Assembly (NCBI GenBank): GCA_029379385.1
Contig: CM055607.1
Location: 2,852,001-2,916,000, forward strand
DNA: 64,000 nucleotides
Direction: 5' to 3'
Origin: Quillaja saponaria
Taxonomy: Eukaryota; Streptophyta; Magnoliopsida; Fabales; Quillajaceae
The position numbers and the translations under genes were made by a program. Position 1 is the first letter of the stretch, and each line of letters opens with the position of its first letter. Shown one piece after another: positions 1 through 11,799 of this stretch. The notes beneath the pieces were generated by a model. The model searched no databases, was not told the origin of the DNA, and saw nothing but the letters and a program-made list of their open reading frames with translations.

Positions 1-42
1 GTATGTGTCTTATTCTTAAAGATTATGATCATTTAAACCTAG

Positions 43-578
43 GACCGAAGTACAATTTAACCCATGCTCTGGGCCTGGCTTCTGCTTGTAGAGTCCCTAA
101 TAACTTCTCCCAGTGCATAGGTATATATGTTAATTTTTACCAATTTTAATGCCATGATTGCATTTCCTGTGTGATTTTCATACTTAACATTTTGGACAAT
201 TGTTTGATTTAATTTAAGAATTTTGATGATTTTCTTGGTGGGTGCAGCCCTTTTGCACTTGGATCCTAAATCACCAGAAGCTCAAGTTTTCAATCAAATG
301 GGTAAAGTTTCCGATACTGGTGGCTCTGCCTCTAGTAATCCTGCACCAAGTCCTACTGGTAATGATTAATTCTATTTAAACAACTTCATTTTTTAGGCTT
401 AAGGGTGTTTTTATGTATAAGCAGATTGAGATTTCTTTTGCAATATGTGGTTGCAGTGGAAGGAAGTACAAGTAATCCAAGGAAGTCCATTGCAAAGAAT
501 GCTGCTAATTGTTACATCAGAAAAAGATTTCTGGGTTTTGAAGTTCTGGTTGGAGGGATCCTGCTTCGGTATTTCTGA
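43..578 (+). CDS. Non-specific lipid-transfer-protein-like gene, 3' exons (partial)
   Basis: The window opens exactly on a splice donor (gtatgt), so the 5' exons lie outside. Three exons are visible: 43-120, 248-358 and 457-578 (stop TGA 576-578), all with GT/AG borders and consistent phase. The first encodes the end of the LTP fold (YNLTHALGLASACRVP, then NFSQC), resembling the last helix and Cys of GPI-type LTPs. The second is a Ser/Pro-rich linker (GGSASSNPAPSPT). The third ends in a hydrophobic tail (FLGFEVLVGGILL), which could be a GPI-attachment signal. Family members bind lipids at the cell surface or wall. Only about half of the eight-Cys motif can be checked, so the family call rests on the tail and linker organisation. 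A diverged inverted copy lies directly downstream. Confidence 0.6.
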
Positions 579-664
579 TTTTAGACTCAAACTACTGATT
601 TAGGGTTTGTGAATCGATGGATAAATAATGTAGAACCTACAAGTTTGATGTAATTTTCTGATGT

Positions 665-945
665 CAGTATCATCCATTCAAAAATCTTAAATCAGTAATC
701 CAAGTATACACTCATGTAAATCAAAATTAGAATCCATGATCCAACCAAAACTTCTAAACCCACCAAACTTTTTTGGACGTAACAATCGGCATTGTTTTTT
801 GCTGGTGTACTAGTCCCCGTGCTTCCTTCAACTGCATCCAAATATTACAAGATTATCAAATATCACAAAAAGTATCGGAAACTTTACCCAGTTTATTAAA
901 AACTTGAGCTTCTGGTGATTTGGGATCCAAGTGCAAAAGGGGTAA
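665..945 (-). pseudogene. Inverted, decayed copy of the LTP-like gene tail
   Basis: On the minus strand, roughly 941-870 matches the linker exon of the upstream LTP-like gene. Shared blocks include cccttttgcacttggatcc, accagaagctcaagttttt and gggtaaagtttccgatact. About 833-690 matches its last exon plus 3' UTR, including an acceptor-like tgcag before a TTGAAGGAAGC block. The Ser/Pro linker of exon 2 and the first LTP exon are missing, so it cannot encode a complete protein. It may be the remnant of a tail-to-tail tandem gene. The arms lie only about 40 bp apart, so read-through transcription would give a long imperfect hairpin. Confidence 0.7.
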
Positions 946-1127
946 GTACCATGACACTGGGAGAAATTATGGTGGGCTTTGCAAACAGGGGTAGTACAAG
1001 ATCAACGCTCAAATATGATGTTGAAACCTCCACTAAAAATTAATTAATGAGAGATAAGAGTTGAGACATAATTATTTATAAGGAGAGTGAAGCACTATAA
1101 CCTTAGCAATGTGGTAGTTATCATATT
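946..1127 (-). repeat. LTR/TRIM-like remnant
   Basis: Read on the minus strand, about 1120-1050 gives a block (accacattgctaaggttat followed by agtgcttcactctccttat) of the kind found in short plant LTRs. Related wording (accacattgctagcat) occurs at about 42733-42750 beside a tRNA-Met primer-binding-like motif. No coding content and no clear ends are seen, so this is only a probable remnant. Confidence 0.3.
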
Positions 1128-1705
1128 TAGGAGTGATTTTGGTTTGTTTCGGTTAGTTTTTATGGCCAATTTTTATTTTTTTCAGTTTTTGTGCAAGTGA
1201 AATAATTGAAACCAAACCGACCCTGGTGGATCGGTTCAATTCTATTTCTAGTGGTTTTATGATGGGCCTTTGGGCCTAGTGCTTTCTTGGCCAAACCTAA
1301 AATTCGGCCCAATACTATTTTCTTAAATATTTTTTGATAAAATGTATACTGTAAATGTTTTTTGGGACCAAAAAAAATGAGGATCACAATTTTTTTGATA
1401 ATTATAAACTCAAAAGTGGGTATGATTTTCTGATTTCAAAAAGATGGGCACAAAGGTGATATGGGCCGCGAAAGGAGAAATAGAATTAGAAAGGCTCAAC
1501 TAGTTTAAGCTTTAAAAAAAATATACTTCATGTCGGTTTCGATTTCAGTACAACCAGAAAGTATTGAAAACCGAAACCAAATTTTCAGTTTCTTACATTA
1601 CAAAACCAACATTATACCGAGACACTTAAGAAACCAACATTGAACTGAGTTTTCGGTTTCGGTAGGTTCATGTTTTGGGTAAAAATCAATACATGTGCAC
1701 TCCTA
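1128..1705. mobile_element. Non-autonomous hAT-type element (MITE), about 578 bp
   Basis: The element starts TAGGAGTG (1128-1135) and ends with its reverse complement CACTCCTA (1698-1705). It is flanked by near-identical 8-bp direct repeats: atcatatt at 1120-1127 and atcacatt at 1706-1713. Eight-base target duplications and TAGGxxTG termini are hallmarks of hAT transposons. Both subterminal regions carry many AACCGAAAC/GGTTTCGGTT motifs, which recall the clustered transposase-binding motifs of Ac-like elements. The two ORFs inside are not transposase-like, so it would depend on a partner in trans. The single mismatch in the target duplication suggests an old insertion. Confidence 0.75.
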
Positions 1706-1713
1706 ATCACATT

Positions 1714-2487
1714 GACAATGGTAAAGCACAAACATTTATCATGCCCATGACCTAGTATATTAGAAAATTGTTGAATGTAATACAACATATTTAGTTTGAT
1801 ATGATTCAAAATGCACGAAAAAAAAATCATAATATATAAAAGAAAAAAAATTCCGGTGTAGCATTTAAAATTAAAAAAATAAATTTGTCTAATGATTAAA
1901 AAGTTTTTGTTTCGTTAAACTCAATAAAAAATATTGACGATGAAGAAAGATGAAGAAAGAGAAACAAGTTGTATAGATCTTATTGGACAAATAAAAACTA
2001 CTTAAAAAAATAGAAAAAATCAGGTTGTAACCGATATTATCAAGCTCCATTCAACAAAAATGATTACTAATATAACAGAATATTGTGCTTGCTCTGTTAG
2101 TATCTCCCAGAAAGAACCACATAAGGGACGCTATTGAATAGTCTTATGAAAATAAAAATACAAAAGAAACAGTTTTTGGTCTTCTTACTATGAATTTTGA
2201 AGACTCAATCACAGAGAGGAGGCAGGTGCATGGATCGGTGGTTGCGGGACCCTTCACCAACGCAGTTGAAGTGGACATCGCCGTTTATGATACTCCAGAG
2301 ACCAGACCACCTCAAAATAGACTTTGGAAAATAAGCAGTCTAGTAAGATTGGTTGTTGATTTTTCTGCATAAAACAAGATATAATATTTATCTATCTCTT
2401 GAAGTCCAATCATGTACTGTAAGTTTATGACTTTATAAAAGAACTCCACCATAAATATTTGCATTTGTATCAAATTGTTTCTGAAAC
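1714..2487. other. Intergenic; contains a displaced copy of the GT90 3' end
   Basis: No gene is supported. About 2040-2150 and 2214-2263 resemble 7110-7218 and 7389-7437, which are the 3' flank and terminal coding part of the GT90 gene. This marks an old segmental duplication. A TATA-like tttataaaag near 2433 lies about 55 bp before the signal-peptide ATG of the RLP pseudogene at 2488. Confidence 0.6.
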
Positions 2488-5314
2488 ATGGAGAGGTTTT
2501 CCAATATCCTTTTTGCTTTAGTTTATGCTGTGTTGTTACTTGAAACAATAAAGTATTGCCATTGTGCAAATTCAACCATTAGCTGCAAAGCAGGAGAACA
2601 AGAGGCTCTTCTAAAGTTCATTTGGAGTCCCAGAACACTTCACAAGTTCTGCCCTCATGGAAAGGCAGAGATTGCTGCGAATGGAAAGGAGTGTTCTGTG
2701 ACAGTCAAGGCCATGTTGTCAAACTTGATCTCCGAGGCATATTCCCTTATGATTATCAAAAGTTTCGTGAGAACCTTGAAGTGAACTCTTGTTTGCTTGA
2801 GTTGAAACATTTGACTTACTTAGACTTGAGTGGCAATTATTTTCAGAACATACCAATTCCTAATTACTTTGGTTCAATGAAAAGCCTGACATACCTTAAT
2901 CTCTCAAATGCATATTTTGGTGGAAATGTTCCACATCAATTTGGAAAACGTACCAATTTGCAGTTTCTTGATCTTAATCATTATCAGTTACTTGATCTTC
3001 ATCATCAGTTTCATGATCTTCATCATCAGTTTCCTGATAATGAGTACTATTTACGTGCCAAAGATATACGTTGGATTGCTAATCTTTCATTTATGCATTA
3101 TCTTGACCTGAGCGGCATTTACCTTGGACAAACTACAAAATTGATACAGGTACTGAACGCACTACCTTCTGTGGTGTACTTAGGTTTGTCTCAATGTGGA
3201 ATTGATTATACTCACATTCCAGATGCTCCTGTAAACTCTACATGTCTTTCTACCCTTGAGTTTCTTGACCTTTCACATAATAAATTTTATGGCCCCATTC
3301 CTGTTGCACTCCAAAACATGACCTCTTTGAGAGTTCTTGATCTTTCACATAGTTCTTTTGATCAATCTACAATTCCTCACTGGTTAGGCGATTTCAAGAG
3401 ACTTGTCCATCTCCATCTTTCTGGGAATCAGTTTTATATAACTCTACTAGGTCCCTTCTTGTCAATATTTGAAAATACATGTCAGCCGAAAATATTGGAT
3501 TTCTCATATAATTAAAATCGGCTTCATGGGGAGTTTCCAGAAAAACTATCCGGATGTTTTGGTCATGTTTTAGAAACATTAAATGTAGGACAGAACAGTA
3601 TTGGAGGTGCCTTACCATACTGGTTAGGGGAGCTCAAATATCTCAAGTACCTTTATCTTAATCATAATGCTTTCAACGGGACCATTCTGGATAGTATTGG
3701 AAGATTATCTAAACTGCAAGTTTTGGATGTTTCAGTTAATTCTTTGGAAGGAACAATTTCAGAAGTTCACTTGGGTAACCTCTCATTTCTAACTGATCTG
3801 ATACCTAGTTTTAACAACTTGACAGTTGAGTTAAAATCCAATTGGATACCTCCCTTCCAACTCAAACGAATTGAAATGAGTACCTGCAAATTAGGAACAC
3901 AATTTCCTCAGTGGCTTCAAACACAAACCCAAGTCACCAAATTAGATTTCTCATGTATTGGCTTGTGGGGAACCATCCCAAATTGGATACAACATATGCA
4001 TTTCATCACTTGAATCTTTCCAACAATCACATCACTGGACCCCTCCTGATAAATATTGGCAAATTCATGCCAAAAATGAAGAATTTGGATCTTGGTAATA
4101 ACTTCATAGTTGGTTCGATTCCAAACTCGTTGTGCAATTTAGAGTTGTTGGGGATTGTGGATCTCTCAAACAACAAATTTTCCGGGACAATTCCGGATTG
4201 TTGGAAGGATACTCAGACTCGGTTGCAAGTTATAAATTTGTCTTCCAACAACTTAACTGGGGGGTTATACCAAGTTTCAATTGGGCGTCTTTCGTCATTG
4301 CAGTGGTTATTTATAAGTAACTGGAGAGATTCCTTTGAGAATGGGAGACCGCACGAAATTTTTAATCTTGGATGTTAGTGAGAATAAATTATCTGATAAA
4401 ATTCCTACGTGGATTGGTAATAATTTAAATTTCTTACAAATTCTCAACCTACGGGATAATAAGTTCAATAGCATAGTACCTTCACAACTTTGCCGACTTG
4501 ACCATCTTCAAATCTTGGACCTTGGACATAACAATCTAACTGGCATAATCCCCCATTGCTTGGGCCAACTTACAGCAATGATTGTTGAGCCACAATCATA
4601 TTATGAAGACATTTATGACTCATGGGGTGAAGTGAGGCTCAAGCAAGTCATTAAAGGAATAGAGCTTGAATATACAACAAATCTAAAATATGTTGTTAAT
4701 ATGGACCTCTCATGTAACCATCTAGTTGGTCAGATTCCAGAAAAATTAGTTTTCCTGCTCAGATTACAAGGTCTAAATTTGTCATGTAATCACTTATCTG
4801 GAGAGATTCCAAAGATAATTAGAGAACTGAAAAAATCTTTGGAAAGTCTAGAAATGTTAAGCAATCAATTGACCGGAAATATACCTTTGCATTTAAGAAT
4901 TAACTTTCCTAAGTCACCTGAATCTATCACACAACAATCTTTCTGGACAAATTCCCAATGGCAATCAGCTTCAAACCCATGATGATCCCACAATTTATTT
5001 TGGTAACCCGTATCTATGTGGAGCTCCATAACTAAATAAATGTGTTGGTGATCACGAACCCTCATGGTGCTCCACTAGATGAAGAAAATGGTGAAGACGA
5101 GGAAGATAAGTCAGAGAAAATATGGTTTTATCTGGTTATATTGGCAGGATTTGCATCTGGGTTTTGGGGAGTGATTGGAACTTTGCTGTTAAAGAAGAGT
5201 TGGAGATGGGCTTACTTCCAGTACGTGGAGATGGTAGACAAGATATTTGTTGCCATTGTTGTAAAGTGGGCAAGGCTCAAAAGGAAGATATCGAAAGAAA
5301 ACACGCAGGCTTGA
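2488..5314 (+). pseudogene. LRR receptor-like protein (RLP, EIX/Cf-type) pseudogene
   Basis: The ancestral product is an intronless extracytoplasmic-LRR receptor without kinase. It begins with a signal peptide (MERFSNILFALVYAVLLLE) and an N-terminal LRR cap with paired Cys (RDCCEWKGVFC). Then come many plant LRRs (xxLxxLDLSxNxxxGxIP), a C-terminal cap around YFGNPYLCGAP, an acidic spacer, one membrane helix near 5120-5190 and a short basic tail. Such proteins recognise apoplastic elicitors and signal with SOBIR1/BAK1. The frame is broken several times. There are shifts near 2620, 4010 and 4270, an in-frame TAA at 3513-3515, a further shift near 4965, and a TAA after LCGAP near 5030. Indels go in both directions and nonsense changes are present, so this looks like true decay. 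A small in-frame duplication near 2985-3040 repeats a DLHHQF unit. Confidence 0.9.
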
Positions 5315-5334
5315 AAGTGACAAGTTCAAGTTAT

Positions 5335-5430
5335 GCTCACTTGTGCCAATAATGTTCGGCTCTCTGGAGGAGATGTTAAATTGCTCACTTGTACCAATAA
5401 TGTTTGGCTCTCTGTAAGAGATGTCAAATT
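5335..5430 (+). repeat. 48-bp tandem duplication in RLP 3' flank
   Basis: The unit at 5335-5382 (gctcacttgtgccaataatg...) is repeated at 5383-5430 (gctcacttgtaccaataatg...) with a few substitutions. It lies just after the tail of the RLP pseudogene, in its former 3' UTR. Confidence 0.85.
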
Positions 5431-5929
5431 GCTGTTTGTTTCTCCTTTTTCCTAATAATAATGTGAATTTGCATGCATGTGTACCATAAATGTACTAGAA
5501 GACGAGTGCTACTTGTATGTAATGCACCCGTTGGAGTATGGTTCCTAATTAAGGTGCGACTTCAATGTATTTTATAAGATTTACAATTTTTTTTTAAATG
5601 ACATGACATGGATCCTCTTTCCTTACTTCTAGTCTTGACATGGACGTTGAGAAAGAAGATCCTTAGTCTTGACATGGACGTTTGTCTTGGAAAGAAAATC
5701 CTAGTCTCAACTTCACCTAATTCCTAAATCTCACACTAACAAAATAATATAAAATAGTCAAAATATGTGTAAATTGATCTAAGCACCATATGAGTGTTAA
5801 TAAAATTAATTTGTCTTTCTAAAGCAAACTATGTGAAATGAACAAATTAAACTTTTTTAATGAAGTATTCCAAGTCTTGAAAGGAAGAGAATTCGAGTCT
5901 ATAATAATTTTGGGAAGATTTTATTCAAC
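5431..5929. other. Intergenic with short direct repeats
   Basis: No gene was seen. The block agtcttgacatggacgtt occurs twice, at 5631-5648 and again about 33 bp later, each followed by an aaagaagatcct-like stretch, giving a short local duplication. The rest is AT-rich spacer. Confidence 0.6.
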
Positions 5930-6451
5930 ATGGACCTGTCAAGTACCAATTTAGTTGGATATATTCCTGAAGAATTAACTTCCCTGTCTGGATTGATCGG
6001 GCTGAATTAACTCACAATTCTTTATTAGGAATGATCTCTAAAAGGATAGGAGAAATGAAGTCACTGGAATCTATTGAATTCTGAGAAGCAACTTCCAGGG
6101 GCAATTCCAGAGAGTATGCCACTTTAAGTTGTTAAGCCACTTTAACTTGTCAAACAACAATTTCTTAGGACCAATTCCAAGAGGCAATCAATTAGCAACT
6201 CTTGATGATCCATCGAATTATGCTGGTAATTCATTCCTCTGTGGAGATCCACTGCCAAAGAGATGCCCGCGTGGCCTTTCAAGCTCCAAAACATGGAGGC
6301 AATCAAGAAGATGAATATAAGAAAGAAAAGCTGTTGGGTTTTGGACAGTTATTGGGGTTTTAGTCTTCAAGAAGAGTTGGCGGCATGCTTACGTTGCGGT
6401 GGCAATAAAGACAACAAACCTGAAGAAGAGAGTGGCTACGAATTAGGCTGA
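5930..6451 (+). pseudogene. 3' fragment of a second RLP gene
   Basis: Only the last LRRs and C-terminal cap survive: MDLSSTNLVGYIPEEL, LSNNNFLGPIPRGNQL, then NYAGNSFLCGDPLPKRCP. A degraded transmembrane/basic tail follows (about 6300-6430, WVLDSYWGF). The LRR part is interrupted by stops and shifts near 6007, 6030 and 6085. There is no signal peptide and no upstream LRR block. The LCGDPLPKRC cap closely resembles that of the minus-strand RLP pseudogene at 11.8-14.2 kb (LCGDPPPKRC), so those two are closer relatives than either is to the copy at 2.5 kb. Confidence 0.85.
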
Positions 6452-7278
6452 TCGATCAGTATAGCTACATTTTTCTTTCCTACAGTTGTTATGATGTTTT
6501 CGTTCATTTGCTTAGATCATATGTTGCTTTGCTTCTTTATAGAAGCCATTATAGCTACTTTACTGTCATATATTCTTCTGACTAGCAAGTTATATTCAGG
6601 TTTTAAAATTTGAAGTGTGTTGATTAAATTGAGTTGCCAATTTCTTGTTATGAGTATTATTCAAATGAATAAATTTCTAGTTTGTTGAATTCTTTAGGCT
6701 GCTTTTTAGTTTTTGCTAGAATAACGATTCGTCAGGGTAAAAACAGGAACTCACAATCTAATGATGTTATGAATTTGATCAAATTGTTGAATATAATCAT
6801 GCAGTTTAATGATTATTTCAACGAGAAAGAGTCGTATCTAACATCAAACATTTCATGCTTATACAGACATACATAAAGTGATTATCATAGACCAATGAAT
6901 ATAACTTGTCAAGTTTTACTTACCTACCATGAAGTCCAGATATCCAACAGTACATGTTGAGGCCCACTGTTGATTTCTGCAGATTCTATAATTGGAAATT
7001 ATCAAGATCTTTGACTTCCACAATAAATGGTCCACTGCTGAGTGCTTAATGATGTTCTCCTGAGCTCAAAACCTTACCAAGACGACCAAACGGCCTATTG
7101 ACACCAATGTTCTAAAGCTCCATTGAACCAAACTGATCACTAATATAGCAGCAGCACATGTGCTTGCTCTGTTAGTACGTGCCACAAAGAACAACATAAT
7201 GGAGGTTATTGAACATCTCTAATAATGAATACATTCTATCTGTATTAATCAAAATCTTTTCTTTTTCTTTCTTTTGTT
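6452..7278. other. Intergenic spacer and GT90 3' flank
   Basis: No gene is supported. About 7110-7218 is the source or partner of the duplicated block at 2040-2150. The remainder is AT-rich and holds the 3' UTR and downstream region of the GT90 gene, which ends at 7279. Confidence 0.6.
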
Positions 7279-10149
7279 TTAGATCTGCTTATTTTGATTT
7301 TCCCAGTAATTTTTCTCCCATGACTCAACTTGTTTTATTGAATTTTCCTTTCTCCTCAAAGCGGCATGAAAAGATGGAGGGTCATAGGGAGGAGGCATAG
7401 TGCATGGATTGGTGCTTGCAGGACCCTTCACCAACGAATCCATCATAAATTTCTTTGCTAATCCTTCTGCCTCACAAACCATCGACTCCCCACACAGTTC
7501 AATAGCATCCCGACTTATAGAGGGCTTGAATCTCAAGAGTTTAGCATACGCATTTAAAAGATGAAACATGTAGTCATAGACATAATCCATCTTCAAATCT
7601 TCTTGAATAAATTCACTAGCTGCCTTTCCAATATCTTGTGCCTGAGATAAATGGAAAAAAAACAAACAGATAAGACCTGACTATATCATAAAATTTTGAA
7701 GAACAAGACACATCGATGTCCTGGCGTATCAAATTAGTTCCAGTTATTAATAAACTTGAATTAGCAATATTACCTTTCTCTTGTGGCTGTTGCCCCAGTC
7801 AACAGCGAACTTAATGGACTTGCACTTGTCATCTTCCCTTACAGGCCAGTAGTGGTGCACTGGGATCATGCCTCTCGTGTAGAAGTCATAGTAATGGGGC
7901 GTCACTATTAAGGAGACAGAATCACACGCAAGGATATATTTTTCACTGACAGACCAAGCAGACCCTTCAATGTAAATCTTATACCTGCATGCATTGGGGG
8001 TAAAGCAAAAGAATTATTCATAATGAACTGATGAATCAGTGCATAGCAAGTGATCGAAAAGAAGTTACCAAGCAAACAATGCAAGGACAATATTCGAATC
8101 TGTGTACACCCATGAATATGTAGAGGAAACAAATAATGTATCAATTGTCCTACCTATGAATGCATTGGCTTGCCAAGTCTGACTGCTTGTACCCTTCTTG
8201 TGATTCCTTGATCCAATTCTGCAAATAAAATTTCAATTCATTGAACTAGCTGCAATATTTTCATTACAAATACATTGTATTCATATATATTTATGTTTTA
8301 TTGCTTTTGATGAATGAATTTCATCTTTCATTAATGATTTCATCTTTCCTACGCAACAATAAGCATTGTAAAATCAAAATTTGATTGTGAAAACCGGCAA
8401 CTAAGCTCAAACCCAAAAATATGGGAATTCTGAACATAAATATAAAACAATGTCAAGACAGAAAGGAACAGGAGGAGATGTTACCTACCTGGGCATACAA
8501 ACGAGCATTCCAGTCTTGTTTGTCAGAGACATTGCATTTGAGAAGATCTTGCCTGGTTTCAGCAACAGCAGGATTACCCTTCCAATAAGCATAAGGTTCC
8601 CTTTCCACCCATTTCTTCTTCTTGTTTCCTTCTCTCAAGTCCTTCAACAAATGCTCCCAGGGCTTTATATTAATCTCAGCCCTAATAAAAGAATGAATTT
8701 TGATGAAAAACGCCTTCTTCTTTTTTTGTGAAATACGAAGAATTTTCAGAAAATACTGTTCAATCTTAGGGGTAAAAGGTCTAACGGTCTTACCATCCCC
8801 AAAACGACCAATCAGGGAACACTATATCCAACGTGGCATCATTACTACAGTAACGAAACAGTGGGGGTGGGGTCGTAACATTGGGCCCACTGTGCTTGCT
8901 CTTTAAAATGACAGGCCAATCAACACAATCAAACATTAACTCCAAATCAGGCACCTTCCCAGGGTACCTCCGTAACAACTGTAGGATTCCCCATAGAGTA
9001 AAAACGTCTCTGGTCTGAAATCCCTTCACATATGTCTCCACGTACGCTTTGCCATTCAATATAACTAACTTGAAATTCGCAGTTCGCTTGGCCCTTTTCA
9101 CCATGTCTCTTGTAATCCCAGTATGGGCCCAGGGGCGAAGATCTTCATGGATCCAACGGAAGTATTCAGGACACGTAACAGTAAATGAACGGTCAGGATC
9201 CAATTCTACGGATGTTGGATAATTTAAGGGGCAGGTTCGAGTGAGGTTGTATGCAGTGCAGTTGAGTGGGATTTCGATTTGCTTATGTGGCTTTTTCTGT
9301 ATGAGATCTGACGCTCTAGTAGTTTCCAGTGGCTTTTCACCTGAATTTCCTGGAATGACCTGAATTTTTTTTTTTTTTAACAAAAGTCAAGAATAAAAAA
9401 AGACAGGTGAAACGAAATATGATGTCGTAGTTGGCCCACTTGCAGCTGTCAATAATTAAAAACCTCCACGAAACGTGGCGGTCGATCACTACAACGTTCC
9501 AACTTTTGGTCACCCTTTCATTTCTATTTCTATATGTCTAGAGCTTTACAGGTTAAATGGTTAACCGACTACGTCGGCGCATGTTAGGCGATCACAGATG
9601 GAGCCATTATACGACGTCGTTTGTCCAATCTATCTTTAAACCCTAGACTGGTATACAATTCAGCAGTTTGAAAAAGAAGCCCGCTCTACAATCTAGTCTA
9701 GATCTAAATACGCAAAGATCAAAACTTTGCTACTGACTTTGAAATCAGGGCATGTCGTTTCGCTCAATAGAACCAATGGTGAATACCATCTGTTAAGCAA
9801 AAAAAAAAATCTTGTTTGCTATGAAGCAAAATTTACAATGAAAAATATTAATTTTCATATCACTAACTGAACAAATTAATGTTTTCCTTCTTTTAATTCA
9901 TTACTGTAAACTGGAAATTCGAAGCATTAAGCAATTCAATGTCAGACGCATAGAAATACTTACAGTGGCGTCCAGCAAGTGCATCCAAGCCAACGTGCCG
10001 ACAAGGAGGAGGACACAGATAAAGGAGAAGACAACACTGGATCTCGCCGGTGACTTCAAAAATGGCCGCCAGATCGTGTCTGTGAAACTCCCGTATATCC
10101 CGGATCCGTGATGGGTCTGAAATCTCTGTGTATTGTTGCTCTGCCTCAT
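7279..10149 (-). CDS. GT90 / rumi-like O-glucosyltransferase (CAP10, DUF821)
   Basis: Six exons join cleanly: 10149-9964, 9359-8794, 8681-8489, 8218-8154, 7984-7774 and 7641-7279. They give about 527 aa, normal for plant members. Residues about 37-57 form one membrane anchor (VVFSFICVLLLVGTLAW) behind a short cytosolic N-terminus, a type II Golgi topology. The luminal GT90 domain follows, with YFRWIHEDLRPWAHTGITR, RDVFTLWGILQLL, the FPDWSFWGW block, EPYAYWKGNP, RYKIYIEGSAWSVSEKYILA and PVHHYWPV. The family transfers sugars from nucleotide sugars to glycans or proteins. The plant substrates are mostly unknown and are inferred to be cell-wall or secretory glycans. All splice sites are GT-AG and no frame break is seen, in contrast to the flanking RLP pseudogenes. 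The start ATG at 10149 is preceded by a longer frame-shifted alternative that does not fit the exon phase. Confidence 0.93.
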
Positions 10150-11799
10150 GCTCTCTATTTAAGTCCCCACCTTGATAGCTCTCTCTCTGCAACCCTCTTG
10201 AAAGTTCGTTCTTTTCGCCTCTGATAACAATGGAAAGCACAAAATTTGGCAACTTTTTTCAACTGGGTCAGTGAATATCAGCTAATTTTACCTCTCTGAA
10301 CCTTTCCCTTTTCTCTATGTCTTTTTTGTAGCCCAAGATCAATAAGGTACAGAATTTTTGGTGGGTCTTCTAGCAGAGGAGTTATTTCAACAGAAAAATG
10401 CAGTTACGAGACAGGAGGAGACAAAAGAATCTGGTATGATTTATTTCTCTTGCAGATCACAGAGCTTTAAGGCTGTTCTGTTCTTCTAAGCAGAGTAAAT
10501 AGCCTAAAACTTATTAATGTACGGTTTTTTTTATCAAGGGCAAACTAGATCAGAAAAACAACAAGTCCAAAAAAAAAAAAAACTAGGGATTTGTTGAGAA
10601 AAATAGATGGGAAATGAAAGAAGCTCGAGAAAGGTGAGGAGAGACTAAAAAATTGAGCCTTTTCAGAGGTGTAATGGCTGGAATCTTGTGAGCATGGATT
10701 CTTCTGTAATTTAATACACCGCCAATCAATTTGGGGGCATGTACTATGTGAAATGAAATGGCAGAGGACAAAGGCTTCTTACACTTGAGGAGTTGAGGTT
10801 TGGAGGTGAGACTCAAACATGAATCAAAATTTGGGAAAAAGACAGAGAGGGAGTCCGACCCATTGAGTATGAGAAGTCTTTTTTAGAGTTATCTTTTTCT
10901 GCCTTGCATTTGGGGATCCAGCTACAATGTCAAATTTGTCAAATATTAGTTGATTTACTTTAACAACCTTACACATTTCCAATTTTTAACCGCAAATTTT
11001 CTAGTTTCTCGAGGAAAATCAAAGCAAATAATAAATGAAAACGGAAGGTATTTTGGATCTTCAAAGACTCAGATTTTTATAAACAGTTCGCATGGCATTT
11101 ATAATGGCATGAACAGAAAGCAGGCCTACATGTTTATAAAAAGGGAGCCTGAGTTCCTGGTTCTAATTCTTTTGTGGAGAAACAGTAAAAAAATTTAATT
11201 TTAATTTCAGAATAAATAATTTATATTTGATTGATTAATAAAAAAACTTGTAAGTTGAACCATAGATATTTGACTATTAAATAAATAAAAATAAAAAGAA
11301 CTGCCGCCTACAAAGGCGCCACAATTGAGCTTAATATGTGGGGGAAAAAGAAATTACCAATGGCTACGTGAGATTATACCACTAATCAAATTATTAATTG
11401 ATTAATAAGAGAAATATGTCACTATGGAAAAATCTTTCATTGTTTGTTCTTCAATTTCAGAGTACTTCAACAAATTTCATATTAATGTCTTTTAGTTCAA
11501 CTTTTTCTTGACCTTTGAGCTAGCTTTAGCTTTTATTGGATACTATACTATGTAGAAAACCTGAGAAACTTAAAAGTTTAACCTTCAGCCGTCTCGGCTG
11601 GTCTTTTCAATCTTTAAGTTTGGGAAAAATATAAAAATGGTAAAATACAAATTTATTCATAGAAACTCTCGTAAAATAATGAACACTGTGAAAGTAAAAT
11701 AGGCTTGTAAATTGAAGAAAAGCAACCTAAGAACTAACAACATTACAAGAAAACCACAAGTACAGGAAAGATTAAAGTAGAGATACTGATCACTCTGCC
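10150..11799. other. Intergenic; GT90 promoter side
   Basis: This holds the 5' UTR and promoter of the GT90 gene. Short CT-rich stretches near 10160-10330 (minus-strand GA tracts) fit a plant 5' UTR. No further coding sequence is supported, and the short ORFs lack family character. Confidence 0.5.

Noticed and set aside
1160..1387. 75-codon minus-strand ORF
   Set aside because: It lies inside the hAT-type element, resembles no transposase and is only a chance open frame in subterminal repeats.
7908..8144. 78-codon minus-strand ORF starting MIHYLF
   Set aside because: It runs through GT90 exon 5 in the wrong frame and the adjoining intron; exon phases show it is not translated.
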